The notes under the pieces: model-generated
What the model was told of the DNA's origin: nothing
The model's database searches: none
The model's input: the letters and a program-made list of their open reading frames with translations, nothing else
Shown here: positions 9,003-17,290 of the stretch, in pieces
Layout of the letters: each line of letters starts with the position of its first letter
How positions within the stretch are numbered: position 1 is the first letter of the stretch
Assembly: GCF_900104795.1 (NCBI RefSeq)
Contig: NZ_FNTG01000002.1
Span: 3,534,001-3,598,000 of the forward strand
Reading direction: 5' to 3'
DNA: 64,000 nucleotides
DNA from: Burkholderia sp. WP9
GTDB lineage: Bacteria; Pseudomonadota; Gammaproteobacteria; Burkholderiales; Burkholderiaceae
Made by a program: the position numbers and the translations under genes

Positions 9003-9825
9003 TTACTTCAGCCTCCATCTCTGCAGCGATTTTTCCCGTCTCATCGTGCGCTCTCAGGCGCCATTTTTCGCCCTGACAATCCGCCGCGAGCGTGATTTGC
9101 CGACCGCAAAACAACGGTGCGGCATTCTTCATCGTGAAGCTACGCAGGTTGAGTTCAAGCTCGTTCCGCGCGAACTCCGTGAGGAGCAACGTTGACAGGC
9201 CGCCGTTGACGACCAGGTCCGGGAATCCCTCAACCTCTCGTGCATACGTCCGGTCGATGTGAATCTTGTGGGAGTTGAACCCGAGCGCGGAGTACTGGAA
9301 AAGCAACGTCTCGTCGGGGCGCACCGACTTGGTGGTTGCTCCAGTAACGGCTTGGGGCTGTCCTGTTACGGGGCTGTATCGGGATTCGGGCAGCAAGACG
9401 TAGGTCTGCGTTTCGGTAATGGCAGGAGCGGTCTCGCCGGCCAGTCTCAGCTCGTGATCAATCGTCGCGATCGCAATCGGCCCCGAGGCGTTCTGTTTCT
9501 GGACAAGACTTCGGATTGCGCTGACCCGCATAACTTTTGCGCCAACGGGGATGTCGCTGTGGTACTGGACGGTTCGTCCGCCCATCAGCAGGCGAGGAAG
9601 CCCCAGGTCGGGCATCGGGACGCCGAGTCCAGGGAAACCATCGGAGCGAAGTTCGGATCGACGGGTGTCAGCGCCCATCAGGACGAAATGCCAGCCTTTT
9701 GGAAGCGGATCACCTTCGGCGAAAGCTCCCGCGGGCAGATCCAGCATCGCGGCCACTCGCCGTACAGCCGAGAGCGAACAGATCTCGTCTCGCGTTGCCG
9801 GCTGGTATTCAACGTCGTTAAGCAT
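8992..9825 (-). CDS. MaoC-like/FAS1-type acyl-CoA hydratase (mesaconyl-CoA hydratase-like)
   Basis: Protein of 277 residues with an N-terminal FAS1-like dehydratase half and a C-terminal hot-dog half. It shows PKGWHFVLMGADTRRSEL, MGGRTVQYHSDIPVGAKV, then LLFQYSALGFNSHKIHIDRTYA, the hydratase motif holding the catalytic Asp/His pair. The nearest known relatives are mesaconyl-C4-CoA and itaconyl-CoA hydratases. The start at 9825 (MLNDVEYQ) has AGAGGAAAA upstream; an in-frame ATG at 9900 would extend into the operator region. First gene of the operon 9825-6075; probably controlled by the divergent IclR gene at 10270. Confidence 0.75.
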   Translation of the reverse strand: MLNDVEYQPATRDEICSLSAVRRVAAMLDLPAGAFAEGDPLPKGWHFVLMGADTRRSELRSDGFPGLGVPMPDLGLPRLLMGGRTVQYHSDIPVGAKVMRVSAIRSLVQKQNASGPIAIATIDHELRLAGETAPAITETQTYVLLPESRYSPVTGQPQAVTGATTKSVRPDETLLFQYSALGFNSHKIHIDRTYAREVEGFPDLVVNGGLSTLLLTEFARNELELNLRSFTMKNAAPLFCGRQITLAADCQGEKWRLRAHDETGKIAAEMEAEVNDF

Positions 9826-10269
9826 CGGTCGTTTTCCTCTAGCGCTGCGCGACTCCCGGCTCCGCCGTCGCGGTGGTGGAGTGTTGAGCGAAGTCTGCAT
9901 ATATGAAACGTAAATTTCATTAGTAATTGTATAGTTTCTATACAGTGCGTAAAGTTATGGTAAACGCCAAGCAAAATTTCATGAGTGAATTGATCGGTTT
10001 GCTGGTGCGAAATCGGGACGATTTTGCGAGATGTGAACTGCCGCGGAGAGAGATCGCCCCTGAACGTGGCAGGAGGTTGGTGCGGGCGTGGAACTGGAAG
10101 GCGGCAGAACTCGATTGAATCGTGCTATCTGATCCAGTAAAGTGACCCGGTTCCGCCCTTGTGCATCGCAACGAGAGTGAGAAGGCGGTCTAGCCGGTGC
10201 TGTTCAAGGGTCCAAGCCGAAGGCCCGCCCCCTTAACGTGAAGCAAAGCGAGATTCTGAAGGCCCCATA
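9826..10269. other. Divergent control region between the acyl-CoA operon and iclR
   Basis: This stretch of 444 bp has no supported gene. The part next to the hydratase is AT-rich and holds two palindromes, described separately (9903-9920 and 9929-9943). The part from about 10000 to 10269 is GC-rich leader for the IclR gene; I see no hairpin with a T-run there. Confidence 0.6.
9903..9943. promoter_or_regulatory. Two adjacent palindromes, candidate IclR operators
   Basis: ATGAAA (9903-9908) and TTTCAT (9915-9920) form a perfect 6-bp inverted repeat with a 6-bp spacer. Eight bases further on, GTATAG-TTT-CTATAC (9929-9943) is a perfect 15-bp palindrome. Both lie within about 120 bp upstream of the hydratase start. 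IclR-family regulators bind palindromes of about 15 bp, commonly upstream of a divergent target operon. The binding protein is inferred from position only. Confidence 0.55.
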
Positions 10270-11085
10270 ATGAAGGACGATGTTACTGACGCTGAAAAAT
10301 CCACGGACTCGGAGGCACGCAGCTATTCGGCGCCGGCACTCGAGAAAGGTCTTGATATCCTTGAGATTCTTTGCCGGACGGAGAAGCCGCTTTCACAGAG
10401 AGATATCGCGCAGCAGTTGGGACGCAGCGTGGGTGAGATCTACCGGATGATTGCCGTTCTGGTCAGTCGTAACTATGTGACGCAGGTTGACGACAGCTAC
10501 TACATCACGACAAAACTGTTCGAACTGTCTCATAACAATCCGCCGACTCACCGGCTGCTGATAGAGGCTCGTCCTCTCATGCAGATACTTTCCAGCCAGC
10601 TCGACCAGGCATGTCATCTCACGGTGTACGGTCAGGGCCGCCAGATCGTTATTGCCAAAGTCGATTCACCTAGCGGAATGGGGTTTAGCGTGCGGGTAGG
10701 ATCCGAGCTTGACGTGATAGTGTCGGCGTCCGGGCGGGTGCTGCTGGCGTTCCAGGACAAGGAGACGCGGCATTTCCATATTGAGGAATCGCTCAAGCGA
10801 CGCCCCGAGCAAGTCGATCCGCAGATCGATGGCGTCCTCGATTTCATCAAGGAGCGGGGTTATGAGTCAGCTCCGAGTGTGCAGGTTCGCGGGTTATACG
10901 TGGTGAGTTACCCGATTCTGGACTCCCAGAATCATGCTATCGCTGCGTTGACGGTTCCCTATGCGGAGCGGATCGACCAGGCCCGGCGAAAATCCATCCC
11001 GGAAATCGAAGAAGCCCTCGGCGATGCCGCTCGGCAGTTATGTGCCCGGATTGGCGGCCCGTCACGAGCACGGCCAGCCCGTTGA
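10270..11085 (+). CDS. IclR-family transcriptional regulator
   Basis: Regulator of 271 residues. Residues about 20-85 form the winged helix-turn-helix (PALEKGLDILEILCRTEKPL, then RDIAQQLGRSVGEIYRMIAVL). The rest is the effector-binding domain (MGFSVRVGSELDVIVSASGRVLLAF, YVVSYPILDSQNHAIAALTVPY). The gene is divergent from the acyl-CoA operon. It is a close paralogue of the interrupted IclR gene at 11181-14620: the reconstructed length is identical and long stretches match (SYSAPALEKGLDILE / HYSAPALEKGLDILE, DDSYYITTKLFELSH in both). The two genes point toward each other, with 95 bp between their stops. Confidence 0.9.
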   Translation: MKDDVTDAEKSTDSEARSYSAPALEKGLDILEILCRTEKPLSQRDIAQQLGRSVGEIYRMIAVLVSRNYVTQVDDSYYITTKLFELSHNNPPTHRLLIEARPLMQILSSQLDQACHLTVYGQGRQIVIAKVDSPSGMGFSVRVGSELDVIVSASGRVLLAFQDKETRHFHIEESLKRRPEQVDPQIDGVLDFIKERGYESAPSVQVRGLYVVSYPILDSQNHAIAALTVPYAERIDQARRKSIPEIEEALGDAARQLCARIGGPSRARPAR

Positions 11086-11362
11086 TACGCGGTGTAGGTG
11101 CCTGCTACTCTGCGGCGAACGTCCGGCAGCCGCTCGTCGCCGAAACAGATTTCCGCTGAGCTTGGCGGCGCAATTTTTTATTACCTTTCTTCAGGCCCGC
11201 GCGACGCGCCACCAATACGGGCAGAAATAGCGCTTGCGGCGCCCGCCAGCGCGTCCTGAATCGTTGTTATCGAATTCCTGGTCATCTGGTCGATCCTTTC
11301 TGCGTACGGGATTGTCAGCGCTGCGCTCGCATGCCCTTGAGAATCAAGTATCGGGAAGCTGA

Positions 11363-11370
11363 CAGCATAC
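11363..11370. repeat. Target-site duplication CAGCATAC, left copy
   Basis: CAGCATAC lies directly before the left IS66 end at 11371. The same 8 bp follow the right end at 13987-13994. Eight base pairs is the normal duplication length for the IS66 family. Confidence 0.9.
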
Positions 11371-11509
11371 GTAAGCGGCTCAGCAGGGCCGGTCCGTGAT
11401 TCGCGCGCGCGTAGGGCATGATGTGAGGGCGTGGGGAGGTCCGGATAGATCACGTGAGATCGTGCCCATGATCGGCGATCGTGGACACGATCTATCTGGA
11501 TCTACCCGG

Positions 11510-13081
11510 TCAAACGGTGGGCGTGGGCGCAGCGGCCGGATTCAGTTTGTCGGCCACGTTCCAGGGAAGCAGCTCGTCGATGCGGTTGACCTTGTGGTCC
11601 GCGATATGAGTGAGCACGTATTCGAGGTAGGCGCGCGGATTGATGCCGTTGAGCTTGCACGTACCGATCAGGCTGTACATCGCTGCCGCACGCTCACCGC
11701 CGCTGTCGGAGCCGACGAACAGGTAGTTCTTCCTGCCCAGGGCGACACAACGCAGGGCATTTTCTGCGAGCGCGTTGCTGATCTCGGCGCGTCCGTCCTC
11801 GCAATAGAACATGAGCGCCGCCCAGTGGTTCAGCGAGTAGTTGATCGCGCCCGCGAGTGCAGACTTCTTCGACAGCGTCGCAAGCTTGGCCCTGATCGTC
11901 GATTCGAACGTGGCAAGCAGAGGCTTGCTCTTATCCTGGCGCACACGCAACCGCTCATCGGGCGGCTTGCCGCGAATGTCGGCTTCGATGCTGTAAAGCT
12001 CGCCGATCATCTCGAGCAGCTTTTCGGTATCCGGAGTCGGCGTGCGTACGTGAACGTCATAGATGTACCTCCTCGCGTGATCCCAGCACGCCGCTTCGTG
12101 GACGTCGCCGCTCGCATACAGCTGATCGAAGCCGGAGTAGGCATCCGCTTGCAGGATTCCCTTGAAGTGGGCGAGGTGCGTCTGCGGATGAACACCCTTG
12201 CGGTCGGACGAGTACGAGAACCAGACTGCCGCAGGCTCCGTCGAGCCCGAGCGCCGATCGTCGCGCACATAAACCCAGAACCGACCGGTTGTCGTCTTCT
12301 GGTTGCCCGGCGTGAGGACGGGAACCGTCGTGTCGTCGCCATGGAGTTTGCCGGCAGCCAGCACGTAGCGCTGGATCGCCTCGACCAGCACCATGCACAG
12401 CTCGACGATCTGACCGATCCAGCGGCCCATGCTGGCGCGATCGAGGGTTACGCGGTCGCGGGCCGCGATCTCCGACTGGCGGTACAGAGGTTGGTGATCC
12501 GCGAACTTCGATACCGCGATATCGGCCAGCAGGCTCGGATGCGCGATGCTGCGCTCGATCGGCAGGCCGGGCATCGGCAGTTGTTCGATATGGCCACAGC
12601 CGGGGCAAAGCAATTTGCGCCGGATCGTGCGGATCACCTTGAATGCGGCGGTGACCCGCGCGAGCTGTTCAGATACGTCGTCGCCCAGCGGCTGCATGGT
12701 CGTCGCGCACCTGGAGCAGAGCGGATCAGGTTCGAGGACGATCTCCTCGCGCGGCAAGTGCGGCGGGAGCGACTCTCGCGAAGACGATTTGCTGGCCGGC
12801 GCATCCGGCGCCCTGTTTCGCTGGTTACGCGCCTCGGTAGCACCCCGACCGCCCGTCAGGTCCTCCAGTTGCGCCTCGAGCCGGTCGATCTGCTTCGCGA
12901 GTTGTTCGGACTTGCGCCCGAAGTACATTCGCCTGAGCTTGTCGATCTGCGCCTTCAGGCGCTCGATCTCGTCATCTCGTGCGACGAGTTCCTCCCGCAT
13001 CTTCGCGATCGATGCCTGTTGCGCGAGCACCATGGCATGGAGCTCGGCGACGGTATCGGGAAGCGGCGCGTGATCGGGCAT
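11510..13081 (-). CDS. tnpC: IS66 transposase TnpC
   Basis: Transposase of 523 residues. The N-terminus is a leucine-rich coiled coil ([25 protein letters not shown], interrupted here by line only), followed by the family motif [10 protein letters not shown] zinc-finger-like stretch LCSRCATTM...LLCPGCGH follows. The DDE core shows [23 protein letters not shown] and [20 protein letters not shown]. Full-length for the family. It lies 30 bp after tnpB. Confidence 0.95.
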   Translation of the reverse strand: MPDHAPLPDTVAELHAMVLAQQASIAKMREELVARDDEIERLKAQIDKLRRMYFGRKSEQLAKQIDRLEAQLEDLTGGRGATEARNQRNRAPDAPASKSSSRESLPPHLPREEIVLEPDPLCSRCATTMQPLGDDVSEQLARVTAAFKVIRTIRRKLLCPGCGHIEQLPMPGLPIERSIAHPSLLADIAVSKFADHQPLYRQSEIAARDRVTLDRASMGRWIGQIVELCMVLVEAIQRYVLAAGKLHGDDTTVPVLTPGNQKTTTGRFWVYVRDDRRSGSTEPAAVWFSYSSDRKGVHPQTHLAHFKGILQADAYSGFDQLYASGDVHEAACWDHARRYIYDVHVRTPTPDTEKLLEMIGELYSIEADIRGKPPDERLRVRQDKSKPLLATFESTIRAKLATLSKKSALAGAINYSLNHWAALMFYCEDGRAEISNALAENALRCVALGRKNYLFVGSDSGGERAAAMYSLIGTCKLNGINPRAYLEYVLTHIADHKVNRIDELLPWNVADKLNPAAAPTPTV

Positions 13082-13111
13082 GCGTCGCAGTTTACGAGCC
13101 TTCGTCGCGGT

Positions 13112-13465
13112 TTACAACATCGACAGTGCGGCGGTGCGTCGTGGCTGTCGCCAGTCGATACCCTCGAGCAACATCGACAACTGCGCGCTCGTCAGATGGA
13201 TCTTGCCGCCATCGGCCTGAGGCCAGATAAACCGGCCTCGCTCCAGGCGCTTTGCGACCAGCCAGAGCCCGTCGTCGGTCGCCCACAGAATCTTCAAAAG
13301 ATCGCCGCGGCGGCCACGAAAGATGTACAGGCTGCCACCCAGTGGATTCTCCTCGAGTGCCGTTTGTACCTTCGCAGCCAGCCCCTGGAATCCGCAGCGC
13401 ATGTCGGTGACGCCCGCGGCAAGCCAGATGCGCGTGCCCGCCGGCAGCGTGATCACTTCAGACAT
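13112..13465 (-). CDS. tnpB: IS66 accessory protein TnpB
   Basis: Protein of 117 residues beginning [18 protein letters not shown], with the TnpB core GVTDMRCGFQGLAAKV and [21 protein letters not shown]. Required together with TnpA and TnpC for IS66 transposition. Its start overlaps the end of tnpA by 13 bp, as is usual in the family. Confidence 0.93.
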   Translation of the reverse strand: MSEVITLPAGTRIWLAAGVTDMRCGFQGLAAKVQTALEENPLGGSLYIFRGRRGDLLKILWATDDGLWLVAKRLERGRFIWPQADGGKIHLTSAQLSMLLEGIDWRQPRRTAALSML

Positions 13466-13899
13466 TCCTGCAGGAACATCTCGGCGCGCTCGGCCGACAG
13501 CCCACGAATCCGGACGCGGCGCTTGCCAATCTCCACTTCGATCTCGCATACCGGCGGCGGCGCCGATACGCAGTCCGCCGTCTTCGACGGCGCGCTCGCC
13601 GTTCCTGGCAACGCCCGCGGTGTCGGCATGGGCATATCAATCACATCGACGGCAAACAACTGCGCCGCGCCCACACGGGGCGGAGGCACCTCGTTCGAGT
13701 CGGGCAGCACGAGTTTGCCTTCCCGATATTGCTTGCGCCACTCGAAGACCACGTTGGCGTTCATGTCATGGCGTCGCGCCACGATCGAGACCGATGCGCC
13801 GGGCTCCAGCGTTTCCTTGATGACTTGCTGCTTGAATTCCCGGGGATATACACGATGCCCCTGCCTGGGGCGGGCATCCTTCGCTGCGCTCTCCGACAT
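13453..13899 (-). CDS. tnpA: IS66 accessory protein TnpA
   Basis: Protein of 148 residues with an N-terminal helix-turn-helix of the IS3/IS66 OrfA type (YPREFKQQVIKETLEPGASV, then VARRHDMNANVVFEWRKQY). The C-terminal segment (CEIEVEIGKRRVRIRGLSA) is also typical. The start at 13899 has GGAGGG upstream. First gene of the element. Confidence 0.93.
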   Translation of the reverse strand: MSESAAKDARPRQGHRVYPREFKQQVIKETLEPGASVSIVARRHDMNANVVFEWRKQYREGKLVLPDSNEVPPPRVGAAQLFAVDVIDMPMPTPRALPGTASAPSKTADCVSAPPPVCEIEVEIGKRRVRIRGLSAERAEMFLQECLK

Positions 13900-13986
13900 C
13901 TCGGCAAACCCTCCTGGTTCACGAATCAGCTCACATCATGAAGCTATCTCTCGCGAAGCGGGGAATGGCCCTGACGAGCCGCATAC

Positions 13987-13994
13987 CAGCATAC
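13987..13994. repeat. Target-site duplication CAGCATAC, right copy
   Basis: Second copy of the 8-bp duplication, directly after the right IS66 end at 13986. Together with 11363-11370 it marks the insertion point inside the IclR gene. Confidence 0.9.
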
Positions 13995-14620
13995 AGTCCC
14001 CGTACCTGTGAGCTCGGCGCCGACTCAAAACCACGGTCGCGGATGGAATCCAGAACGATGTCCATCTGAGGATGGTCTTGGTCAGCCCGGCGCTGAAGCG
14101 ATTCGCTCACTCGCAATCGCCTGGTCTCGGCGCCCTGAAACGCGACCAGCACACGGCCAGAGACGGAGATCAGTACGTCCAGATCAGAGCCGACCCTGAG
14201 ACTGAAACCCATACCGCTCGGAGTGTCGACCTTCGCGATGACGACCTGCTTTCCCTGGTTATAAACCGTCAGGTGGCACGACACGTCCAGATCGCTTGCA
14301 AGTCTGTTCATCACCGGCGTCGCTTCGAGCAAGAGGCGGTGAGTTGGTGGGTTCTGGTGGGAAAGCTCGAACAGCTTTGTCGTGATGTAGTAGCTGTCGT
14401 CGGCTTGTGCAACGTAATTGCGGTTCACGAGACACAGCACCATGCGATAGATCTCACCCACGCTCCTGCCGACCTGTGCGGCTAGATCCTTCTGTGTGAC
14501 CGGCGTCTGACTTCGGCACAGAACTTCCAGAATATCCAACCCTTTCTCCAACGCGGGCGCCGAGTAGTGCCTCGCACCCGGCTCGACTGACTTCACTACA
14601 TCGTCGAAATCGTCACTCAT

Positions 14621-15170
14621 CAGGTAGTTCTCCGGTTGCAAATGTCGCGGCGCTCGAGACGTTGCTCGAAATGCCTGCACGTGCTGGCGACAGCAATCCT
14701 GCCGGCGCTCAGGCACTCGTTGCACTAATTTTATAAGTGAAATGCTATCTGCACAGGTGATTTAATTCTAAGTGTTTTCCCGTGGCTGGCAACTCAGCGT
14801 TGCCCTCGGCAGACCGCAACGCGCACTTTAAGCTTCAGTGACCAACCGGGCGGTCGCGGGAACAGATTCTCTTTAACCAATTGAATTATTGGACTTTTAT
14901 TGGTTTTCAGATGCCCGCCTTGGTTTCAACGATCGGCAAGCCGCGGCCGCAAACTAATCGAACGCCTCCACATCCAACAACAGTAGGTGTTTTCACTAGT
15001 GCATAGTTGACTTCACCAATGAAACGTCTTAACTTGTCACCAAGCGCTCGGCAAACCTGGTCCAGATTCAACAACGTGCTGTGTAAGCAGATGTTTGCCA
15101 CCACCCGAGCGCAGATCAACACACTGTTAATCGCAGTGTCTCACTGTCTCGAACTGCTAGAGGATCCACC
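14621..15170. promoter_or_regulatory. Divergent control region between interrupted iclR and VOC gene
   Basis: This stretch of 550 bp has no supported gene. It contains AT-rich patches near 14725-14775 and 14870-14910. The second holds CCAAT (14877-14881) and ATTGG (14888-14892) as an inverted repeat, and a further ATTGG shortly after. As the spacer between the broken IclR gene and the rightward VOC gene it should hold both promoters. Any operator assignment is inference. Confidence 0.4.
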
Positions 15171-15599
15171 ATGAAGTTCAAGTTCCACCACATGAATCTC
15201 TGTACCGACAGCCTGCCGCGTTTGACCAAGTTTTATCAGACGCTCTTTGAACTCGGCACGATCCACGATGAGGAGCATGCGCGGGTCAATGCTGAAAGCA
15301 CGACGACGGGGTACAACGGAAAAGTCGACTTCCTGACGGATGGCGATATCGAGTTCCACTGGGCAGAGCGCGATCTCGACACGGGTTTCAAAATGAAGCA
15401 GATCGTCAACCCCATGGCTCGTGGGCATTTCTGTTTCCGAACGGATGACATCGAGGGCTTCAAGAAGCGTCTTGACCAACTCGGAATCCGCTACTCGGAC
15501 TACGGCCGCTGGGCGATTGCTGGCTGGCACCAGGTGTTTCTGCAAGACCCGGACGGCAACGTCATCGAAGTGCATCAGCCGAACCTCTTTGGCAAGTGA
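15171..15599 (+). CDS. VOC-family protein (glyoxalase/extradiol dioxygenase fold)
   Basis: Protein of 142 residues covering two beta-alpha-beta-beta-beta modules of the vicinal oxygen chelate fold. A His-rich start FKFHHMNLCTDSL, GHFCFRTDDIEGF in the middle and the C-terminal DPDGNVIEVHQPN place the usual metal ligands (His early, His mid, Glu in IEVHQ). Members include glyoxalases, dioxygenases and isomerases, so the reaction is open. The gene precedes an MHS transporter and an SDR on the same strand and could act on the imported compound. Confidence 0.75.
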   Translation: MKFKFHHMNLCTDSLPRLTKFYQTLFELGTIHDEEHARVNAESTTTGYNGKVDFLTDGDIEFHWAERDLDTGFKMKQIVNPMARGHFCFRTDDIEGFKKRLDQLGIRYSDYGRWAIAGWHQVFLQDPDGNVIEVHQPNLFGK

Positions 15600-15936
15600 T
15601 TTGAAACGTTCTACCTGAGTGCCTGTTATTCCGCCGTGAAAGGCTTTGGCGCCCCGAGCGCCGAGCTTTTCAACGGTCGTCATACGCTGACAGACGTCTC
15701 ACATTCAGTCTTCCAGAGAACAAGAAGCCGGCATACATATGGCCGGAGGAGACCGCAGATGGAATTGCTTGCCCGGTGTTACCGGCCGCTTCAGCAAGCG
15801 GGCGCACCCCTGAGACGCGATGGCATAGCTTGTCTTCATGCGGATGTAACTGAAGCTCGAACCTGACATACCGGTCGGAGTGTTTAGACCGAATGCGTTG
15901 CCAAACTATTTAAATCATCCAGCAGGAGACAGCGAA
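15600..15936. other. Intergenic region with candidate terminator
   Basis: The 337 bp between the VOC gene and the MHS transporter contain no supported gene. A candidate terminator lies at 15643-15670. The transporter ribosome site AGGAG is just before 15937. Nothing else was recognised. Confidence 0.5.
15643..15670 (+). terminator. Candidate Rho-independent terminator after the VOC gene
   Basis: GGCGC (15648-15652) pairs with GCGCC (15658-15662) around a 5-base loop. The stem is extended by GCT/AGC with a small internal mismatch and is followed by TTTT (15667-15670). Located 44 bp after the VOC stop. Confidence 0.5.
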
Positions 15937-17250
15937 ATGAGAAATACCTTAACGATGGAGGTGCCAGTCGAAGAGTCCACCTCGATGGCGAAGCGAGCGA
16001 CCATCGCCAGCACGATTGGTGCTGCGCTGGAGTGGGTCGACTTCACCGCCTACGGCGCAGTGGCCGCGACTGTCTTTCCAAAGCTATTCTTCACGTCGAT
16101 GGATCCCAACATGGGAATCCTGGCGGCATTCATTACGTTTGGTGTGGGCTTCTTTGCACGTCCGCTTGGCGGATTGTTCTTCGGCGCGCTGGGCGATCGC
16201 ATCGGCCGCAAGAACATCCTGCTCTATACCCTGTCTCTGATGGGGGCTGCCTCGTTTCTGATCGGTTGCCTACCGACCTATGCCACGATCGGCTTCGCCG
16301 CACCGGTGTGCCTTGTACTTCTGCGTTTCCTGCAAGGGTTCGCTTTGGGCGGCGAAGCAACCGGGGCGCAGCTGATGACAATGGAACATGCGCCACAGAA
16401 CCGGCGCGGCCTGTTTGGTTCCTTCATCAACATCGGCTCGTCGCTCAGTGCAGCGGTGGCGAACGGAATGCTTTTCGCGTTGGTCAGCCTCCTCGGCACA
16501 GAGCAGTTTCAGGTGTGGGGTTGGAGGGTGCCGTTCCTGTTCAGCTTTGTGCTTGTCATTGTCGGTCTGTATATCCGGCTGCGCGTTTCCGAAACGCCGG
16601 CCTTTGAGGAAGCACACGCGAAAGGCCAGGACGATCGGGTTCCGCTGGTAAAAGCATTTGCGCAGTATCCAGGAACCATCGTCCGACTGTTGATCGTGTG
16701 GTGTGCGCCTACAGCGTGTTTTTACGTGATTACAGTATTTTCGCTGAGCTATATCACGAAGAATCTGGCACTTCCCAGCCAGACAGCATTCCTCTGCCTG
16801 ATGGGCGCGAATGTGCTCGCGGTGTGCACCGTGATCGGCGGTGGAGCGGTGAGCGACCGCATCGGCCGCAAGCCCACGATGCTGATAGCGTCCATCCTGA
16901 CGATGGTAATTGCCCTGTCGTATTTCACTCTCCTTGACACGAAGAATTGGTACGTCATTTTCCTCGCGATGGCGGCCTTCATTGGTTCGCTTCAAATTCA
17001 GTCGGGCGTGCAGCCCGCATATTTCGCCGAGCCGTTCCCGACGAATGTCCGCTATTCCGGGTCTGCCGCGGCATATACCGGCGCAAACTTGTTGATGGGC
17101 GGCCCGACTCCGTTCATCTGCGCCTGGTTGCTGCAGCGTTCGGGCGGGCAAACGTGGGTCATCACCGCGTTCTGTGCTGTCATCGTGGGCGCATCGCTCA
17201 TTGCAATTCTGACGGGCCCGGAAACACGGCACCTGGATATCAAACGTTAA
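15937..17250 (+). CDS. MFS transporter, MHS family
   Basis: Inner-membrane symporter of 437 residues, about twelve membrane segments. MHS signatures are GAALEWVDFTAYGAVAATVF in segment 1, RPLGGLFFGALGDRIGRKNIL in the 2-3 loop and FLQGFALGGEATGAQLM. It resembles the transporter at 4144-5454 in layout but is clearly divergent. The start at 15937 follows CAGGAGACAGCGA; an in-frame upstream ATG at 15880 lacks a site. It precedes the SDR at 17291 by 40 bp and probably shares a transcript with it. Confidence 0.85.
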   Translation: MRNTLTMEVPVEESTSMAKRATIASTIGAALEWVDFTAYGAVAATVFPKLFFTSMDPNMGILAAFITFGVGFFARPLGGLFFGALGDRIGRKNILLYTLSLMGAASFLIGCLPTYATIGFAAPVCLVLLRFLQGFALGGEATGAQLMTMEHAPQNRRGLFGSFINIGSSLSAAVANGMLFALVSLLGTEQFQVWGWRVPFLFSFVLVIVGLYIRLRVSETPAFEEAHAKGQDDRVPLVKAFAQYPGTIVRLLIVWCAPTACFYVITVFSLSYITKNLALPSQTAFLCLMGANVLAVCTVIGGGAVSDRIGRKPTMLIASILTMVIALSYFTLLDTKNWYVIFLAMAAFIGSLQIQSGVQPAYFAEPFPTNVRYSGSAAAYTGANLLMGGPTPFICAWLLQRSGGQTWVITAFCAVIVGASLIAILTGPETRHLDIKR

Positions 17251-17290
17251 GCTCCGCGCAAGCGGCATCAGTAGAAAATGGAGTATCGAT

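Larger units (their letters stand above)
11371..13986 (-). mobile_element. IS66-family insertion sequence, complete
   Basis: Element of 2616 bp with tnpA, tnpB and tnpC on the minus strand. The left end reads GTAAGCGGCTCAGCAGGGCC (11371-11390). The right end, on the other strand, reads GTATGCGGCTCGTCAGGGCC (13986-13967), 17 of 20 matching. GTAAGC-type ends are characteristic of IS66. An 8-bp direct repeat, CAGCATAC, flanks it. All three genes are open, so the element may be active. Confidence 0.95.
11181..14620 (-). pseudogene. IclR-family regulator interrupted by IS66 element
   Basis: The N-terminal part starts at 14620 (MSDDFDDVV, GGAG upstream) and reads in frame to GLYA at about 13988. 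The C-terminal part resumes at 11362 with VSFPILDSQGHASAALTIPY and ends at 11181. Removing the IS66 element at 11371-13986 and one copy of the 8-bp duplication leaves exactly 816 bp in one frame, 271 residues, the same length as the intact paralogue at 10270. The insertion removes roughly the last 60 residues of the effector domain from the translated product, which now ends in IS-derived residues at 13931. Its likely target is the divergent VOC/MHS/SDR set from 15171 (inference). Confidence 0.92.

Noticed and set aside
11396..14011. Very long open frame (871 codons) on the + strand across the IS66 element
   Set aside because: It is antisense to tnpA, tnpB and tnpC, which have clear family motifs. 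It shows no domain pattern and arises from the high GC codon use of the real genes.
16270..17268. Open frame of 332 codons on the - strand
   Set aside because: Antisense to the MHS transporter, whose membrane segments and motifs are clear.
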